From: Zeugodacus cucurbitae
Taxonomy: Eukaryota; Arthropoda; Insecta; Diptera; Tephritidae
Length of the DNA stretch: 64,000 nt
Assembly: GCF_028554725.1 (NCBI RefSeq)
Contig: NC_071671.1
Coordinates: 61,491,001 to 61,555,000, forward strand
Direction: 5' to 3'
Part shown: positions 21,500 to 34,669 of the stretch, one piece after another
Numbering within the stretch: the first letter of the stretch is position 1
Layout of the letters: the number at the start of each line of letters is the position of its first letter
Made by a program: the position numbers and the translations under genes
Notes under the pieces: model-generated
Databases searched by the model: none
Seen by the model: the letters and a program-made list of their open reading frames with translations, nothing else
Told to the model about the DNA's origin: nothing

Positions 21500-21740
21500 A
21501 TGGTTTTTTATATGCAACCTCACACTTCATTGCTTGTTCGTGAATTCTTGATCAAAAACGATTGCTCAGCCTCCATGTTCTCTAGACATGACTCCTTGTG
21601 ACTTTTCGCAATGTCATCATCGCTCAAAGAGCTAAAGGCTATCCAAAAATTGAGTTTAAGAGATGTTTCGATGATTAGAAGAATCGTTGACATAAGTACA
21701 TACTATCGAAAGTGGACTTTTTGAACACACCTAGTATTAC
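21500..21740 (+). mobile_element. Mariner transposase remnant (3' part)
   Basis: In two frames the segment reads PPCSLDMTPCDFS and then LKAI followed by EFKRCFDD. These match the mariner signature around the third catalytic Asp (PPYSPD.APCDFF) and the C-terminal KCFDDW block. Frameshifts and stops show that it is dead. The N-terminal part is not found nearby. Confidence 0.7.
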
Positions 21741-22880
21741 ATGTGGTATATTACATTTCAAGGGTGTGTTTTTTTTTTTTTGAAGTTAAAAACCTTTATG
21801 TAAAACTTATCTCGACAATAACGCAACGAATATTGGTTTCTAATAGGTCAGTCGTAGCTATTCTATCAATATGTACTTGATATGATGTGTTCTCTCAAAA
21901 AGTGAGTCATAGTGGTCAATTAGTAATAGGTTACCAAAATTTTTTTCGAAGAAATTGGTGGCTTGAAAAATGTATGGCTTGTTTAACAGTATTTTGGAGC
22001 AATTTAAAACCGTTTCCATGATAATCGGTTCTACGTAATCGGGACGGACAGGGGTTTTATTAATCCAAGGATTTTCAAATCGATTGATTTTGTATTTGAT
22101 TGATCTTGTATTTGAAGCTACAAGAAACACAAAAAAATGTCTGATAACAAATTATTCTTGTATTTCTTACCATGAAGTCTGACGAGTTTTTTAATTATTG
22201 TCCCCACTCCAACTTCTACAATTTTGCTTACTTTCGCATAAGTATGTGAATCCAGAAATGCGTTTCATCTCTGGTTTCATTATCGACAGTAATATTTAAC
22301 CTAGGGCGGCAATACGCTAAAGTTCATATTGCTATTCGTTAAGTTAGACGAACGGAGCGTTATGATTTCTATTAATTTGTCTATGGTAAATTAAAGATAT
22401 GAGTTACAAACGTCAGCATGGGTTGCTTTCGTTGTGGAATAAACACAATAGTGCAACATCGTCGTTATCGAATAAAGTGTTAAAGACCGGCATGCAGTCC
22501 TCATTATATTATAATAAGAACAGTGGAATCTAACTTACGTCTTTCTCATTACTTTCATTGAGATAATGCTTCCCATATAAATAGTATGTAACTTTATTAT
22601 GCGTTTTATTGTTGACTTTGTGCATTCTAACTGCGCAACAAAGCTGCACATGCGAAGATAAGAGACCTCAAGTAAAATAACAGCAAATTTGATAGATTCA
22701 TATAATTGGGGATAAGAAATATATGCACATACATACATTCTCATTAGAAACTCATTCATAGAATATTTTCGAATTTATAGCGCGTAAATGTTTTAGTTGA
22801 TACGTTGATACGTATGTATCAAGTAAGGCTCCACATTAAGGTGGATATTTTATTTACTGAAATTTCGACAATTTAAATAA
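21741..22880. other. Intergenic, unidentified
   Basis: A minus-strand frame at 21858-22130 (with the stretch NPWINKTPVRPDYVEP) looks somewhat protein-like, but it has no recognisable domain and no clear splice sites. The rest is AT-rich DNA without visible genes. Confidence 0.35.
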
Positions 22881-23282
22881 TAACACAGGTCCACAAAAAA
22901 AATCGATGAAAGGTTCCTTTGACCAAACATGGTGTATGATATGTATTTTGGGCCGCTGAAACCGAATCTGAAGTCCGCTTTGCTCCATCACGTCAGGATT
23001 TTTTCCTAACCTCAAAATACATGTCGGATTTTACTTGAGAGAAAAAAATTTAAAAATATTAACAGATTTAGCTTAATTTTGGGATAGAGGAGTTTTTAGG
23101 GTCGGTGATCACTTATTTAAAGTCAGATTTTCAAAATACAAAATAGATAATCCAATATGGATTTTTACAAAACTTAGTATCTGTGAGTTTTTGAGCTCGC
23201 TAACTATGATTTTGAAATCAGATTTTGAAAAGCAATTGCTAATATTAGTTCAGGACTTCCTTTATTTTACAATTACCTGCAT

Positions 23283-23681
23283 TCAGCTATATACCCAGAT
23301 CATTGGGGAAGCAAACGTTTGTTTCTTGCGTTTCTTCAGTTGCAATGAACATCTCAGGCATATCTCTTTTGTAGTCCAATCATTGACGATGTCACTAGTT
23401 TCTATGCCGAATACTTTCGTATAGCTAGATTTTAGTGTATCTGTAAATTTTTTTCGGATTATACTTATAACGTATTCTCCAGAAACGACACAGAAATTGT
23501 CTTTCATTTTGCAAAATATTTTTCTTGTAGCATTATACTCATCAAAGGCCAAGTCACCCACCAATATAGAGCTGCGGTTGCTTAATGACGACACCTGCGG
23601 GTCCGCTTTCTTACCCTGTCCAGCCGCCGATACTGGGGTTCCGACTCCCTGCATCGTATTTATTTTTCGTGTGCCTATCAT
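23283..23681 (-). CDS. Reading frame inside the foldback element (132 aa)
   Basis: It starts at ATG (23681-23679) and runs open for 132 codons to a stop at 23283. The N-terminus is rich in G, S and T. The middle has SGEYVISIIRKKF. Near the end there is a Cys pair (ICLRCSLQLKKRKK), then FASPMIW. A CxxC followed by a 'PMIW' motif reminds me of zinc-binding modules in unnamed arthropod transposon proteins, but I cannot confirm this. The protein is short, so it is probably a remnant or one module of a larger transposon protein. Its promoter could be the hairpin region at 23692-23757. Confidence 0.45.
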   Translation of the reverse strand: MIGTRKINTMQGVGTPVSAAGQGKKADPQVSSLSNRSSILVGDLAFDEYNATRKIFCKMKDNFCVVSGEYVISIIRKKFTDTLKSSYTKVFGIETSDIVNDWTTKEICLRCSLQLKKRKKQTFASPMIWVYS

Positions 23682-23691
23682 GACGCCGTAA

Positions 23692-23757
23692 AGGTGAGTC
23701 TAAAATGGGATTAGGGTCACGTACACGTACAACTAAACCCATTGCAGACTCACCTTA
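23692..23757. repeat. Strong hairpin next to the foldback reading frame
   Basis: GGTGAGTCTAAAATGGG and, about 30 bp later, CCCATTGCAGACTCACC pair over about 16 bp with one bulge. The segment starts 11 bp upstream of the ATG of the minus-strand frame. Confidence 0.6.
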
Positions 23758-24213
23758 AGGAGCGTGATCTAGGGACTCTGCTGGATCACGGAAAAACTCC
23801 GTTGCTCGCCGTCACCACGTGGAGGTGCCCTGGATGCAGGCACACGATATAATTTGTGGGCAGCGGCCCTAAAAACTTCTAGATATATACTAAGTTTTGT
23901 AATAAATTTTTATACATCCGACAGCCATATTGGATTCTTTGGATTGGATCATTTTGTATTTTGTAAATTTGTCTTTAATTATGTAATCAGGGACCGCTCA
24001 AAACCCCTCTATCCCAAAATTAAGCTAAGTCCTTTAATATTTTTAAATTTTTTTCTGTCAAGTAAAATCCGACATGTATTTTGAGGTTAGGAAAAAATCC
24101 TGACGTGATGGAGCAAAACGAACTTCAGATTCGATTTCAGCGGCAAAATACATTTGATACACCATGTTGGGTCAAAGGAACCTTTCATCGATGTTTTTTT
24201 GTGGTCTTGTGTA

Positions 24214-26873
24214 ATTAATTGATTCTCCTCTATTTCAATTTTTAATTAAATATCTAGACAATAAAATTACTACGGTTAATACTTGAACTATAATAGTCAA
24301 TTAACTCAAAGCATACAGAACACCCTAATGCTCGTAAATAAGCACCTAAATATATGCTTTGATTTTGTGATTTAGGCGTCAAATTTTTCCCAAGTTTCAT
24401 TTGATAGAAGACCGCCTCAACAGAACTAAACTATGCTCGATAATATGCTCTCTGCAACACGGGTTTAAAACAGTAATTGCTTGAATCATAACACACAATG
24501 ATTCAGCAATTTTTTTCTTTTACAAAAGACTTGTTATCTAGACATTCACACAACTTTGAAAATGCGTATTTTAACAATCCGACAGTGGTCGTAGGTCTTT
24601 AATGTCACATTCCCGCGATAACACCACTTATCTAATTAGAAAGTGTTATGCTGAAGAGTACGTACGCACTCACTTATACTATATATGTACATATTTGAAG
24701 AAAATAGTAATGATATTAATACATTTCTAAAGGCTTCACTACTATCACACTCCTTTGGACAAAGCGTCGTTGTGCGTACGCACACAATGTGCCCCAATAT
24801 AGTACTTATAGAGCATGCTAGTCTATAAGTAAATGGAGTTAGCGATAATACGCGCTTTGAGTTGATACTGTCAGTACCCCTACTCGAGTATATACATATT
24901 TACGCTCATACTAAGTAAGTATATGATTGATCGTGATTTCTGACCATGCACTCCAGTGATAAAAGGCCCCAACGAAGCAAATAACTTTTCAGTAGGCAAA
25001 TTGTGCCCGAATTAACTAGTTTACTTGTTGGAGTAGCAAATGATAAGACGGATTCGTGCAGTTATTGAATGCGCAGTGGCTTAATTTTTTCATTCTAATT
25101 AATTGGTGAATTGATTTGTGATAATATTGAATTGGTAGTTGAATGTGTTAAATTTATTATTAAATGCATATGTATAGTATATTTATTATTTCTATAGAAG
25201 AGCTTAAAACACTTTCTTTAAAGCTCTTATGGTTGTGGTTTTATTTTTAACAAAATATCGTTAAAGTGACTCAAAAATAACGTTGAACTTTTTTTCTGTT
25301 TATTGAAGTGAAGTGAGGTGTGAGTGTGATTAGGCTTAAATGTGAAACAGTTCTTGAAAATATATATCATTCATATGTACATATATGACCACCACTTTTT
25401 GAAAAAAAAAAATTCAATTTAAATCAAAATCAAAATTCAATAAAAATTCCAAGTTCAATATAATTTGAAATATTCATATTATAAACGAGAAATATATAAT
25501 TAAGTAGTCAGTGTGGTTGGACCTGTAGCGCAGTATATACACATATATTTATTATGCCGTTCTTTGATTTTTACGAAATGTTACAAGCGTTTTCTGGATA
25601 ATTTCATTAATTCTTATTTCTTTCCGGTTAAACTTGGCTTAGTATATGACTCGCAATGATCAATCTCTTAGCAGAACTTTCAATTTTCCATGAGGCTACT
25701 TTCATGAAACCCCATATCTCGAATACCGGCGCTTTGGATTTTTTAGATTTTTCAATAAAGAATTAGAGCTCACTAACGGGTTAATTATTCGAGCTAATCT
25801 AGAATGCAAAGGTAAACTAGACAAACACAAATACCCCTCATCAACAACTTCTCAAACGTTTGGCATACAGTCCGTAAAAGCATTGCTCGAAACAATATCA
25901 ATTTGGAGTAAATTCCAATCCTTTTTTCAGTGTAAATTCCTTTTGGAATTTTTTCTTCTCCAAATTTAAATGAGAATTAATTTTCAAGTACAAATAATTT
26001 ATTTAAGAAATTTAAATTAATTTACATAGATTATAATAGTTGAAAACAGTTTAACTGTAATAAATGTATGTATCTCTTGTCTATATAATAATCATTAATA
26101 GGAAAATCAATAAATTACCAGTAATTTCCGTAATAATCCAATATATTTATATATTTTTTGGAATGTTTTTTATGTTATTGTTTACACACAGGTATGTGTA
26201 TATTTGTAGGCACTAGTAAACAGATCAATTGGTTCTAGATAAATTTCCAACTCGTGTGCAAAATAACTGTAATTGCAAGTACACGATCGTATTACGTACA
26301 ACGTGAATGCAATAAAAAAACATTCGCTTTTTCGTCGCGCATTAAAATTGTTGAAATATTGATCTGTAAACGGATTTTTTTGGAAAATAAGAAGAAAATA
26401 TAATATTATTGACAGTATAATATTCTACTAGCTTGAAATATCATGCAGGACAACGTCTGTAGTGTCCGCTAGTATGTTATATAATAATTACATTAGATAG
26501 CAAAAAAGTCTAAATATATAAGTTTATAAATGCAGTTAATAAATAATTTCGATTATAAAACATGTGTGCGCATAAATGAAAATGAAAGTATATCAAAGTT
26601 GACAGTTTACACAACAAATTCAAGTGGTTATAAATAATTCAATCAGCCATTAATCCCAAATACGATATTATGTATACAGGTGTTGTGATTCCAATAAATG
26701 ATAATAGAATTTTACGAATTCCAAAAAAAAAAAAAATAATGAGGCGAACTCTACTGTATAAATTACCCATTTTTATATTATTTTTCTTTGGAAACTCAGT
26801 TGTATGATAAGGAATTGTGAAAATATGTACTACTTCTACTGTACTAACAAGGGATCGGGAGATACATTACATA
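24214..26873. other. Intergenic, no gene recognised
   Basis: This is 2.6 kb of very AT-rich DNA with poly-A and poly-T runs and TATA-type simple repeats. I see no splice-bounded coding blocks or transposon proteins. Confidence 0.45.
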
Positions 26874-28076
26874 TATTTATACCCTCGCAACAAAGTTGCT
26901 ACGAGACTATTATAGTTTTGTTCACATAACGGTTGGTTGTAGGTTCTAAAACTAAACGAGTTAGATATAGGGTTATATATACCAAAATAATCAGGGTGAC
27001 GAGACGAGTCGAAATCCGAATGTCTGTCCGTCAGTCCGTGCAACGGATAGCTTGAGTAAAAATTGAGATATCTTAACGAAACTTGGAACACGTATTCTTT
27101 GGCACCCTGAGGAGGTTGCTTTCGAAAATGGGCAAGATCGGACCACTGCCACGCCCACAAAATGGCGAAAACCGAAAACACTTAAAGTGCCATAACTAAG
27201 CTATAAATAAAGCTATGGAAGTAAAATTTCGTATGAAGGATCGCACTATGAAGGGGCATGTGTGGATGTAATTTTTTTGGGAAAGTGGGCGTGGCCCCGA
27301 CCCCTACTAAGTTTTTTTGTACATATCTCGCAAACTACTAAAGGTATATCAAGGAAACTTTCTAGAGCCGTTTCTTTTAGATACTACCTTATACAGTCCA
27401 AAAATGGTGAAAATCGGATTGTAACCACGCCCACCTCCCATACAAAGGTTAGGTTGAAAACTACTAAAAGTGGGTTAACTCAATAACGAAAAACGCCAAA
27501 AACACTAAATTTCACATAAGAAATGGCATATGGAAGCTGCACTCAGATTTTTTTACAAAATGGAAAATGGGCGTGCATCGCCCACTTATGGGTCAAAAAC
27601 CATATCTCAGGAACTACTCGACCGATTTCAATGAAACTTGGTTTGTAACAGTTTGCTTACATCCCAATGATATGTTGTGAAAATAGGCCAAATCGCTTCA
27701 CAACCACGCCTACTTCCTATATTACCAGAGTTTTAAGACGATCTGAATCGTTTACTTTACAATATATAAAGTAAGCACTATTAAAAGATATCGGTGCAGA
27801 ACTTTGCACAAATACTACGTTTATAGTGTGGCAGCCCCATTCTAAAAATCACCGAAAATCGGACCATAGGTTGTCAAGGCCCCATATATCGAACACGAGG
27901 ACCTCGGTGCTTCTAACCCAATATTATGGTTTCCAACTTTCAATGGACTTTATACAATATATATGACGAATATGTGGGTCAAATTGTGTATTATAAAATA
28001 TTAATAAAGTTAAATAAAGAAATTGCGAGAGTATAAAATGTTCGGTTACACCCGAACTTAGCCCTTCCTTACTTGT
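26874..28076 (+). repeat. Repeat A, full-length copy
   Basis: The head is TTTATACCCTCGCAACAAAG with the pairing CTACGAGACTATTATAG. The tail is AAATTGCGAGAGTATAAAATG, GTTCGG/CCGAAC and CTTAGCCCTTCCTTAC. The length is about 1.2 kb. Confidence 0.75.
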
Positions 28077-28361
28077 TATAATATTACATATATTCATTTC
28101 ATTACATTCGTAACATATAACGTTTTTATAAATACGGGTATAAAAAGTCCAATTGAAGGATACACTTTTTTGTAAACCCGAAGATATATCGTTTAATGTG
28201 CAATCATCGGTTACGAAGTCACTGTAAAGCATATCTTTGTTTTCGTCTTCGAGAAAAATTGGTATTATGATCTTAATTTTATGCTCACATAACTCATTTA
28301 TTTTAATTTTTTTTGTTAAATAGTGTTCGAGTTCAGGACAGCCACACTTGACCGAGCACAC
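28077..28361 (-). other. Open frame with coding-like composition, possible exon
   Basis: On the minus strand, an acceptor-like TTCAG at 28366-28362 is followed by an open frame that runs into repeat A. The peptide includes CSVKCGCPELEHYL, IIIPIFLEDENKDML and FVTDDCTLNDISSG, which looks less AT-biased than chance frames. There is no ATG and no partner exon. It may be the remnant of a gene cut by the repeat. I do not recognise the family. Confidence 0.25.
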
Positions 28362-28399
28362 CTGAACTACCCTTTTTATCTACTTGTCAAATAGTATTA

Positions 28400-30540
28400 T
28401 AAGCATAGTAAGACTCTTATCAACAAAACCCAAAAGCGTGTGAATTTTCTAATTGTATTCCACTTTTATATACTCACATCTCACATGCCATATCAGTAAG
28501 GCAGGGTATCCGATTATCAAAGATACTAAAAATAAACAAAAATTCCAAAAAAAACTGTAACTAATTGCCGTATATAGTACTTGAAGTTCATTCAAAGCTT
28601 TTCAGCACACCGAAAAAGAGTTGTTGAAAGTTAAGAAAACTGTATAAGTCTTAATTTTTACTCGAATTTCAATAAATATTCGTACGCCATAAGGAGTTCC
28701 GTTCAAGTACTTGTAGAGAAATACACGCGCCTATATATTATATTTAATTGTTATAACATTACATTACTGTGTACATTAGTAATTCAAGTTATGTGCATTT
28801 CCGCAATAAATAGTCGTAATAAAAATAAACTAATTAATAACCCGTAAAACAATTATTTAATACAAAGCGCATGCCACAATTTGTTTACACGTGCCACCAA
28901 GTCGGCATTGCAAATTGAAACTTGATCGATTCTGTTGCACAGTGTGTTGAACGCATAAAATTGGCGTACAGAATTTTTTTTATATATTATTTTTTTGTTA
29001 GGGTTACTTTTTAAGCTTTTTCTGAATTTGAAGCAATATTTCAGAAATTTGTGCAAAATTATGCAGTTCTCTAAAACTAAGTAATTCCAGAAATAGGACC
29101 AAAGTTATATATTATAAATTGAAGATAAATATAACCTCAACAGGCAGCAGTTGACTCCTCTGCTATGGAGTTAAGTTAGTTATTACTTTCGAATATCTCA
29201 TTATCTAAATGAAAACCTAATTGCTTGCTGATGTTTTCATTCTCAATTTTCGTTAGTTAGCACCAGGTCAACTGGAAGAATCCGTAGATCTGATTAGTTA
29301 TATGAAACTGTGGGGGAATTTAGTTTTAAAAGTAATGACCCCACCTCCCAAAAAAATAATCTAAATCACCAACTGACCACTGTGCAAAGTGGTTATGAGT
29401 TATTAGAGGAGGCCTCTTTCAAAAGGTATGAATTAAGTTTATAAGCACTTGGCTTAACGTCTAATGAGAGTGAGAAATACACGAGTTCGATTAACTCACA
29501 AATGTGTCTAATTACATTTAAATTTATTTCTCTCTAATTGCAAATTATTTATAATAAATGTCTCATTAGCATCTGAAACGTCTTATCCACATTAGCGCCA
29601 TATGCGAAATGACTCAATATGTTAATTAAATGAATTCTAACGGCGCTCTACTATTATTCTAAAATTATCAATAAATCCTAGAAAACGACCTTGTCGACAA
29701 CACTTCATGCATATTGTACATTTGCACATATGTGCATACAAATACAGTTACTTAAGTATTCGCTCAGCAACTAATGCAGCTAGCCGTTGTTATTGCCGGT
29801 GTTGTCGTTATATTATTGTTGCTATAATTTTTTCTATCGGCCTCACTACTGTTGGCGGCTATTAAAAACTCAAACAACTTGTCGCGTTCTTAAATCAGTC
29901 GTATTCTGCTGGCCAGCGTAGACGGCTGTCATATAAGTACCTTTAATATAAAGATAAACGGTACAATTGAAGTTAAATCGGTACGCAGGATAACGTTATA
30001 TTTGACAGTTTATTGAATTGACAGTGAAACGGAAGTGCTAGTGATAAACTGTTCCGAGAGTGAATTTATAATTTTTTTTTTCCACGAATATAGTGAATAA
30101 AATATTATTTCTGGCTTAGCGAAACATATTAACGTTAATTTAAAAACATAAAAAAATTTGAATATTTTTAATCTATATTCCAGTTTAGATCTGATTCGTT
30201 CTTATTATAAAATAAAATTATAAAATTTTTCGAACTTGTGAAGTTTTTGAAGTTGTAACTCAACACTAAAATCATGTCTCTTCCATTAGTACTAAATATT
30301 TGTCAACTTTTCCGAAAAATTGTAAAAAAAGAAAAACGGTAGCAATAGCGCCTGATAGTGTTGATCACTTAACATAATGCTTGGATCAAGCATTCCAAGG
30401 GGCCAAATTTACCGTAGATGTTACCACTATCAAATGATCTTTCATGACTATCTTTTGACACATAGTACCTCGGATTCTATTGTCGCCTAACTATATAATT
30501 GCTTCTTCCTTTCCATTATCTACCTATATTCCTTCGATAC
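28400..30540. other. Intergenic, no gene recognised
   Basis: This is AT-rich spacer upstream of the 32-kb esterase. At 29890-29960 there is an initiator-like TCAGTCGT and a TATAAG that could be a distal start site with an untranslated first exon, but no splice link can be shown. Confidence 0.35.
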
Positions 30541-30544
30541 AAGG

Positions 30545-30625
30545 TGGCGGTCGTAGCATAGTGACTAGGGGTTCACATTAATGCTACAGACTTTAGTTCG
30601 ATCAAATTTCCGACAAAAGAATACA
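30545..30625 (+). repeat. tRNA-like SINE head
   Basis: GTAGCATAGTGACTAGGGG (from 30554) fits a polymerase III A box, and AGTTCGATCAA (30595) fits a B box at the expected spacing. It does not fold as an intact tRNA, so a tRNA-derived SINE fragment is the better reading. Confidence 0.4.
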
Positions 30626-30999
30626 AATTCTTCAGATGAAATGGAAAACGTCACTAACGCTGAGTTCAACTCTCCAAATAAAATTCTGTAAATAATTGTC
30701 ACAGCCATTTAGCTATACGTTGAATATTATATTTTATTAATAATATTAATATTTATGAATGAGTTTAGTAAATAGAAATTTGTCAGCTGCTCCCGACCAC
30801 AAATTGTTTCGAAATTTCATTGATTTCAAATTGCAAATAGTTTGTTTTAAATAAATGAAAAAAATGCTAAATTTAATAAATCATCCAATAAGCTATTACC
30901 AACAACATTTAGTGTTAGTAAGAAAATATTTGCATTAGGGTGGACCGAAATTTAATAAGTATATCAATAGGGAAACGACTAAAACGAATATTGACCGAA

Positions 31000-31060
31000 A
31001 GCTGGGATCAAACGCAGGTTCTGTATGAGCTTACGAACCATCTTGCTCATGATATTGGTA
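31000..31060 (-). repeat. tRNA-like SINE head, inverted
   Basis: On the minus strand, TGAGCAAGATGGTTCG resembles an A box and CGTTTGATCCC a B box, about 35 bp apart. It faces the similar fragment at 30545. Both are degraded. Confidence 0.35.
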
Positions 31061-31873
31061 CTAAACTAACTAATAATCCCATTGGAAAACAAGAACAACA
31101 AATGAATAAACATTTTTAAATAAAAAAACAAAAATTTTCTCACGTAATTTTAATGCTTGCATATAGTATTAAACAAAAACAGAAAAATACGAAATTGGCA
31201 CAAAAGTATATTTGCTAATTTTTCAAAAATGTTTGGAGGATTTATCACCCAGAGTGCAGGGATTAAGGCACCTAATATTTATAGACTCGCATGTCTCTAA
31301 GTATTTCCGCTTATCTGACGTAGAAAACGGCATTATTTTTGGAACAAAATACTCAAAGAACGCTGCGTAGGTGGAAAATAATGCAAAAAAGTGAATAATT
31401 TGGACTTATTTATAAAAATGAAAGAACTACTGTGGAATGAAAAAAGGAGTGGTTTAAGTAATAATTTTTTTTACTAAAACCAAATCATGAATGACTTTTT
31501 TTGTAAAATATTATTTTGAACAGTAATAGATACAGATGTAACTATTGGTAGACAAATGAGCAATATATTCATAGACTTTGTAATCGTATAGTCATGGGCT
31601 TTGCTGGACTTAATAGATGATATCATTTGTCTTACAGCTTAACGAAAGTGACTTGCAACATTTCTTACAACAATTGAGCTCTTGAGACCAACTAGCAGAC
31701 ATATACAGCAATAAATATAATTCCTCCAGTCTAGACGGATTTGCAGACTTGAACTGGGCGTGAATAAGTGAAGTGCGCCTCAGGTGGCGAACTGAAGTGC
31801 TGTTGCGCCGCAGACGATTCGGAAACGATAAACACAAACAAACAAGAATTTGATTGAAAATAAACAAATCGTC

Positions 31874-34372
31874 ATGACGGCACCATTGGCAACAGCGAAG
31901 GTGTTACCACCAACAAGTGTCACTCAACTTCGTTTGTCGCAATTATGCCAGACGATCTTTATGCTCTTCGTAGTGACAACAACCGCAATGGCACATACAC
32001 CAGCCACCGAAGAGCCATTGTTTAAACTGAATTCGGCTTTACCGAAAGTTTGCCTTTACGAAATGGGTTGCTTACAAGGCAGACATATGCCCGGTTTAGG
32101 CGCGCACAATTTTGAGGCATTTCTTGGAATACCGTACGCTCTACCGCCAGTGGGTGAGCGGCGTTTTGCGGTGAGTCCCAATAAATTAAAATTTATTAAA
32201 AACTGTTTTAAAGTGGTTTATTGTTTTTTTTTTGCAGAATCCCAAAGCGTTTCCACGCTGGTGGGGCGTTTTGGATGCGACCGCATCGAAGCATAACTGT
32301 GTGCAAAAGAATTACATACTGCCTAATCCGGTGGTGGAAGGCGTCGAAGACTGCCTGTACTTGAATATTTACAGACCAACAGTAAGTGTGTGCACCCGAG
32401 AAGAGAGAATACATAGGTTGCAGTTGTAAGCCGAACTAGAACCCACAAAATATATGTATGTATATATTTTGGTTTAAGACGGCGCAACCTTGCATTCCAT
32501 CACTTCCCAGTGAGCATAGTCTAATTGGGAATACTAGTTTACTAAATAAAATTATATTCCTATTTCCCCGATAGACAGACTCTTCACAGTTGCTGCCCGT
32601 TATGGTTTATATACATGGTGGCGGATGGTTTAGTGGCAGCGCTGGTCCATTCTTACATGGTCCTGAATATATTATGGAAACAAAAGAAGTCATCTTAGTC
32701 TCCATCGCTTATAGATTAGGGCCGTTTGGTGAGTATGTCGCTATTATACCTATGTATGATTAACAGAACATTTCTTGCTAACTTTGATAAATTCTTTTGA
32801 AATTTCATTACTACAGGCTTTCTCTCAACGGACGATGCCAATATGCCCGGTAATTTGGGTCTTAAGGATCAAAATTTGGCTTTACGTTGGATTAAACGAA
32901 ATATTGGCGCTTTCGGTGGCGATCCGGACAAGGTAACCATATTTGGACAGAGCGCTGGTGCCATTTCCGTGCATCTGCATATGTTGAGTCATCAATCCGA
33001 AGGTACGTCCACATATTAGTAATGATCCTTAACTGATTTTTATTCTTTTATTATAAAAATCAACTCTTTTATTTCAATCTACAGGTCTCTTTCGTAGCAT
33101 CATTACCATGAGTGGCACCGCAAATGTACCGTTTGCCATTAATGACGATCCGCTCCAACAGACCCGTGAAATTGCTAGATTTTGTAATATCAGCAATGTG
33201 GAAGAGTTGAGCACCGCTAAACTGACGCGCGCTCTACGTGCACTGAACGCCAATGAAATAGTGAATGCGGGTGATAAACTCAAATATTGGAATGTGGATC
33301 CCATGACGAATTTCCGTCCCATCGTAGAGAAGCATGGCGGTCGCGATGCATTTCTTACACAACACCCGGAGGAGTTATTGAATGAGGGTAAATATACGCC
33401 TGTGCCATGGCTGAGCGGCGGTGTACCGGGGGAGGGAGCTGTACGTGTGTTCTCAATCTTAGCAAACGAGACGTTGAAGCAACAGTTCAATGCGAACTTT
33501 CACGAGTTGCTCGAGAAGTTACTTGAGTTTCCGACGTCATTTACGCGTGCACAGTCGACAGCAAAGACACAGCTGGTCATCGACGAGTATTTCGGTGGAC
33601 GACCGGTAATCGATAATGCGACGGCGCATGGTTTTCTTGATGTGAGTGTTTGTAGTTGTTAATTGATTTGAGGTTATTTTAGAATTGTATTTTTGTATGC
33701 ACAGTGCATCAGCGATCGCGCCTTTCATCATCCCTACTACAATGCTATTCGTGCTTATGTGCATACCGTCGATGTGAAAAAGTATCCTGTCTATTTGTAC
33801 AAACTCAACTACAAAGGTCTTCATAGTTTCACGAGCATTTACACTGGTGGCATGCCGATCGGTGATTTTGGTGCGGTACATTGTGATGATCTAATTTATA
33901 CCTTCCGTGCGCCAGTGGTCTTTGCCGATTTCAAACAGGGTTCGGCAGATGCGTCGCTCGCTGCGTACTTCACACGGAATCTCGTCAATTTTGCCAAGCA
34001 TGGGTGAGTCAATTTTAGAAAATAATTTTCAATTTGCACTGGTAGATCTTAATTATGTTTGGAATAATAGTATTTCCAATCTCTGAAACTATACTGTAGA
34101 ATCATCAAAAACCGAAACCATTTCAAAGTCTATTCTATTTATAAGTGTATAAATCTGTTACCAAATACTCATATATTTCTTCCAGCAAACCGTTGAATGC
34201 AGACGCTTTAAAACCTTGCACTGCCGCCACATTTTCGCAAAAATCGGATGCCATTTGTGATTATCAGGAATTCTCGAATTCTGGCAATGATTCTTTTAGA
34301 ATTTCCACAAGCAACAAGTTTAACGTGAAGCGCGCAAAACTATGGAATGCGATTTTGGAAATAGATTTTTAG
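31874..34372 (+). CDS. Type-B carboxylesterase 6 (607 aa), diverged relative of the array
   Basis: There are seven exons: 31874-32170, 32238-32381, 32575-32728, 32817-33002, 33085-33641, 33705-34003 and 34186-34372. They join to 607 codons. I use the ATG at 31874; the reading frame is open a little further upstream but has no earlier ATG. A hydrophobic stretch, TIFMLFVVTTTAMA (about residues 29-42), after a 28-residue lead is a signal peptide or anchor. FEAFLGIPYALPP and EDCLYLNIYRP mark the family. The oxyanion loop HGGGW starts at His161. The triad is Ser244 (GQSAG), Glu377 (GEGA) and His505 (GAVHCDD), all present. Exons 2, 3 and 4 have exactly the array lengths (144, 154 and 186 nt), so it shares ancestry with the array, but the protein is clearly older and codon use is less AT-rich. 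It is likely the conserved single-copy member. AATAAA lies at 34583. Confidence 0.92.
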
Positions 34373-34669
34373 GTGAAATTTGACTGAAGCTCATTAGAGC
34401 AGTTATTTTTAGAGTTTTTTAAGTAGTGTCTTCATGCTGAGATTGTAGTATTAAATATGTTAACAAATGTACATAGATATATGCATATGTACTAATGCAT
34501 ATTAGATTTTTTATCAAGTATTTATGTAGGTTTTATATTTAATATATATAGTTCTTAGATTCATAGTTGACTTTTATACACAAATAAATATATCCTTATA
34601 TTGCATATGGCATAATTCTATATATATGAACGAATATTACTCTGTTCTGTACATTTTTGGATTGTTAGC

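Larger units (their letters stand above)
22881..24213. mobile_element. Foldback-type element with ~280-bp inverted repeats
   Basis: About 280 bp at each end (22881-23165 and 23925-24213) are inverted copies of each other with scattered mismatches. Shared blocks include ATCGATGAAAGGTTCCTTTG, CATCACGTCAGGATTTTTTC and CTTAATTTTGGGATAGAGG. The outermost bases are ACACAGGTCCAC and its inverted partner ACACAAGACCAC. The core holds a 132-codon frame on the minus strand and a GC-richer stretch at 23690-23840. No certain target duplication is visible. The layout fits a DNA transposon with long terminal inverted repeats. Confidence 0.75.

Noticed and set aside
21858..22130. Minus-strand frame of 90 codons
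   Set aside because: The peptide is somewhat protein-like, but there is no recognisable domain or splice context and it is next to a dead mariner.
30545..30625. A functional tRNA gene
   Set aside because: Box-like motifs are present, but I could not form the acceptor and anticodon stems. A SINE fragment is more likely.
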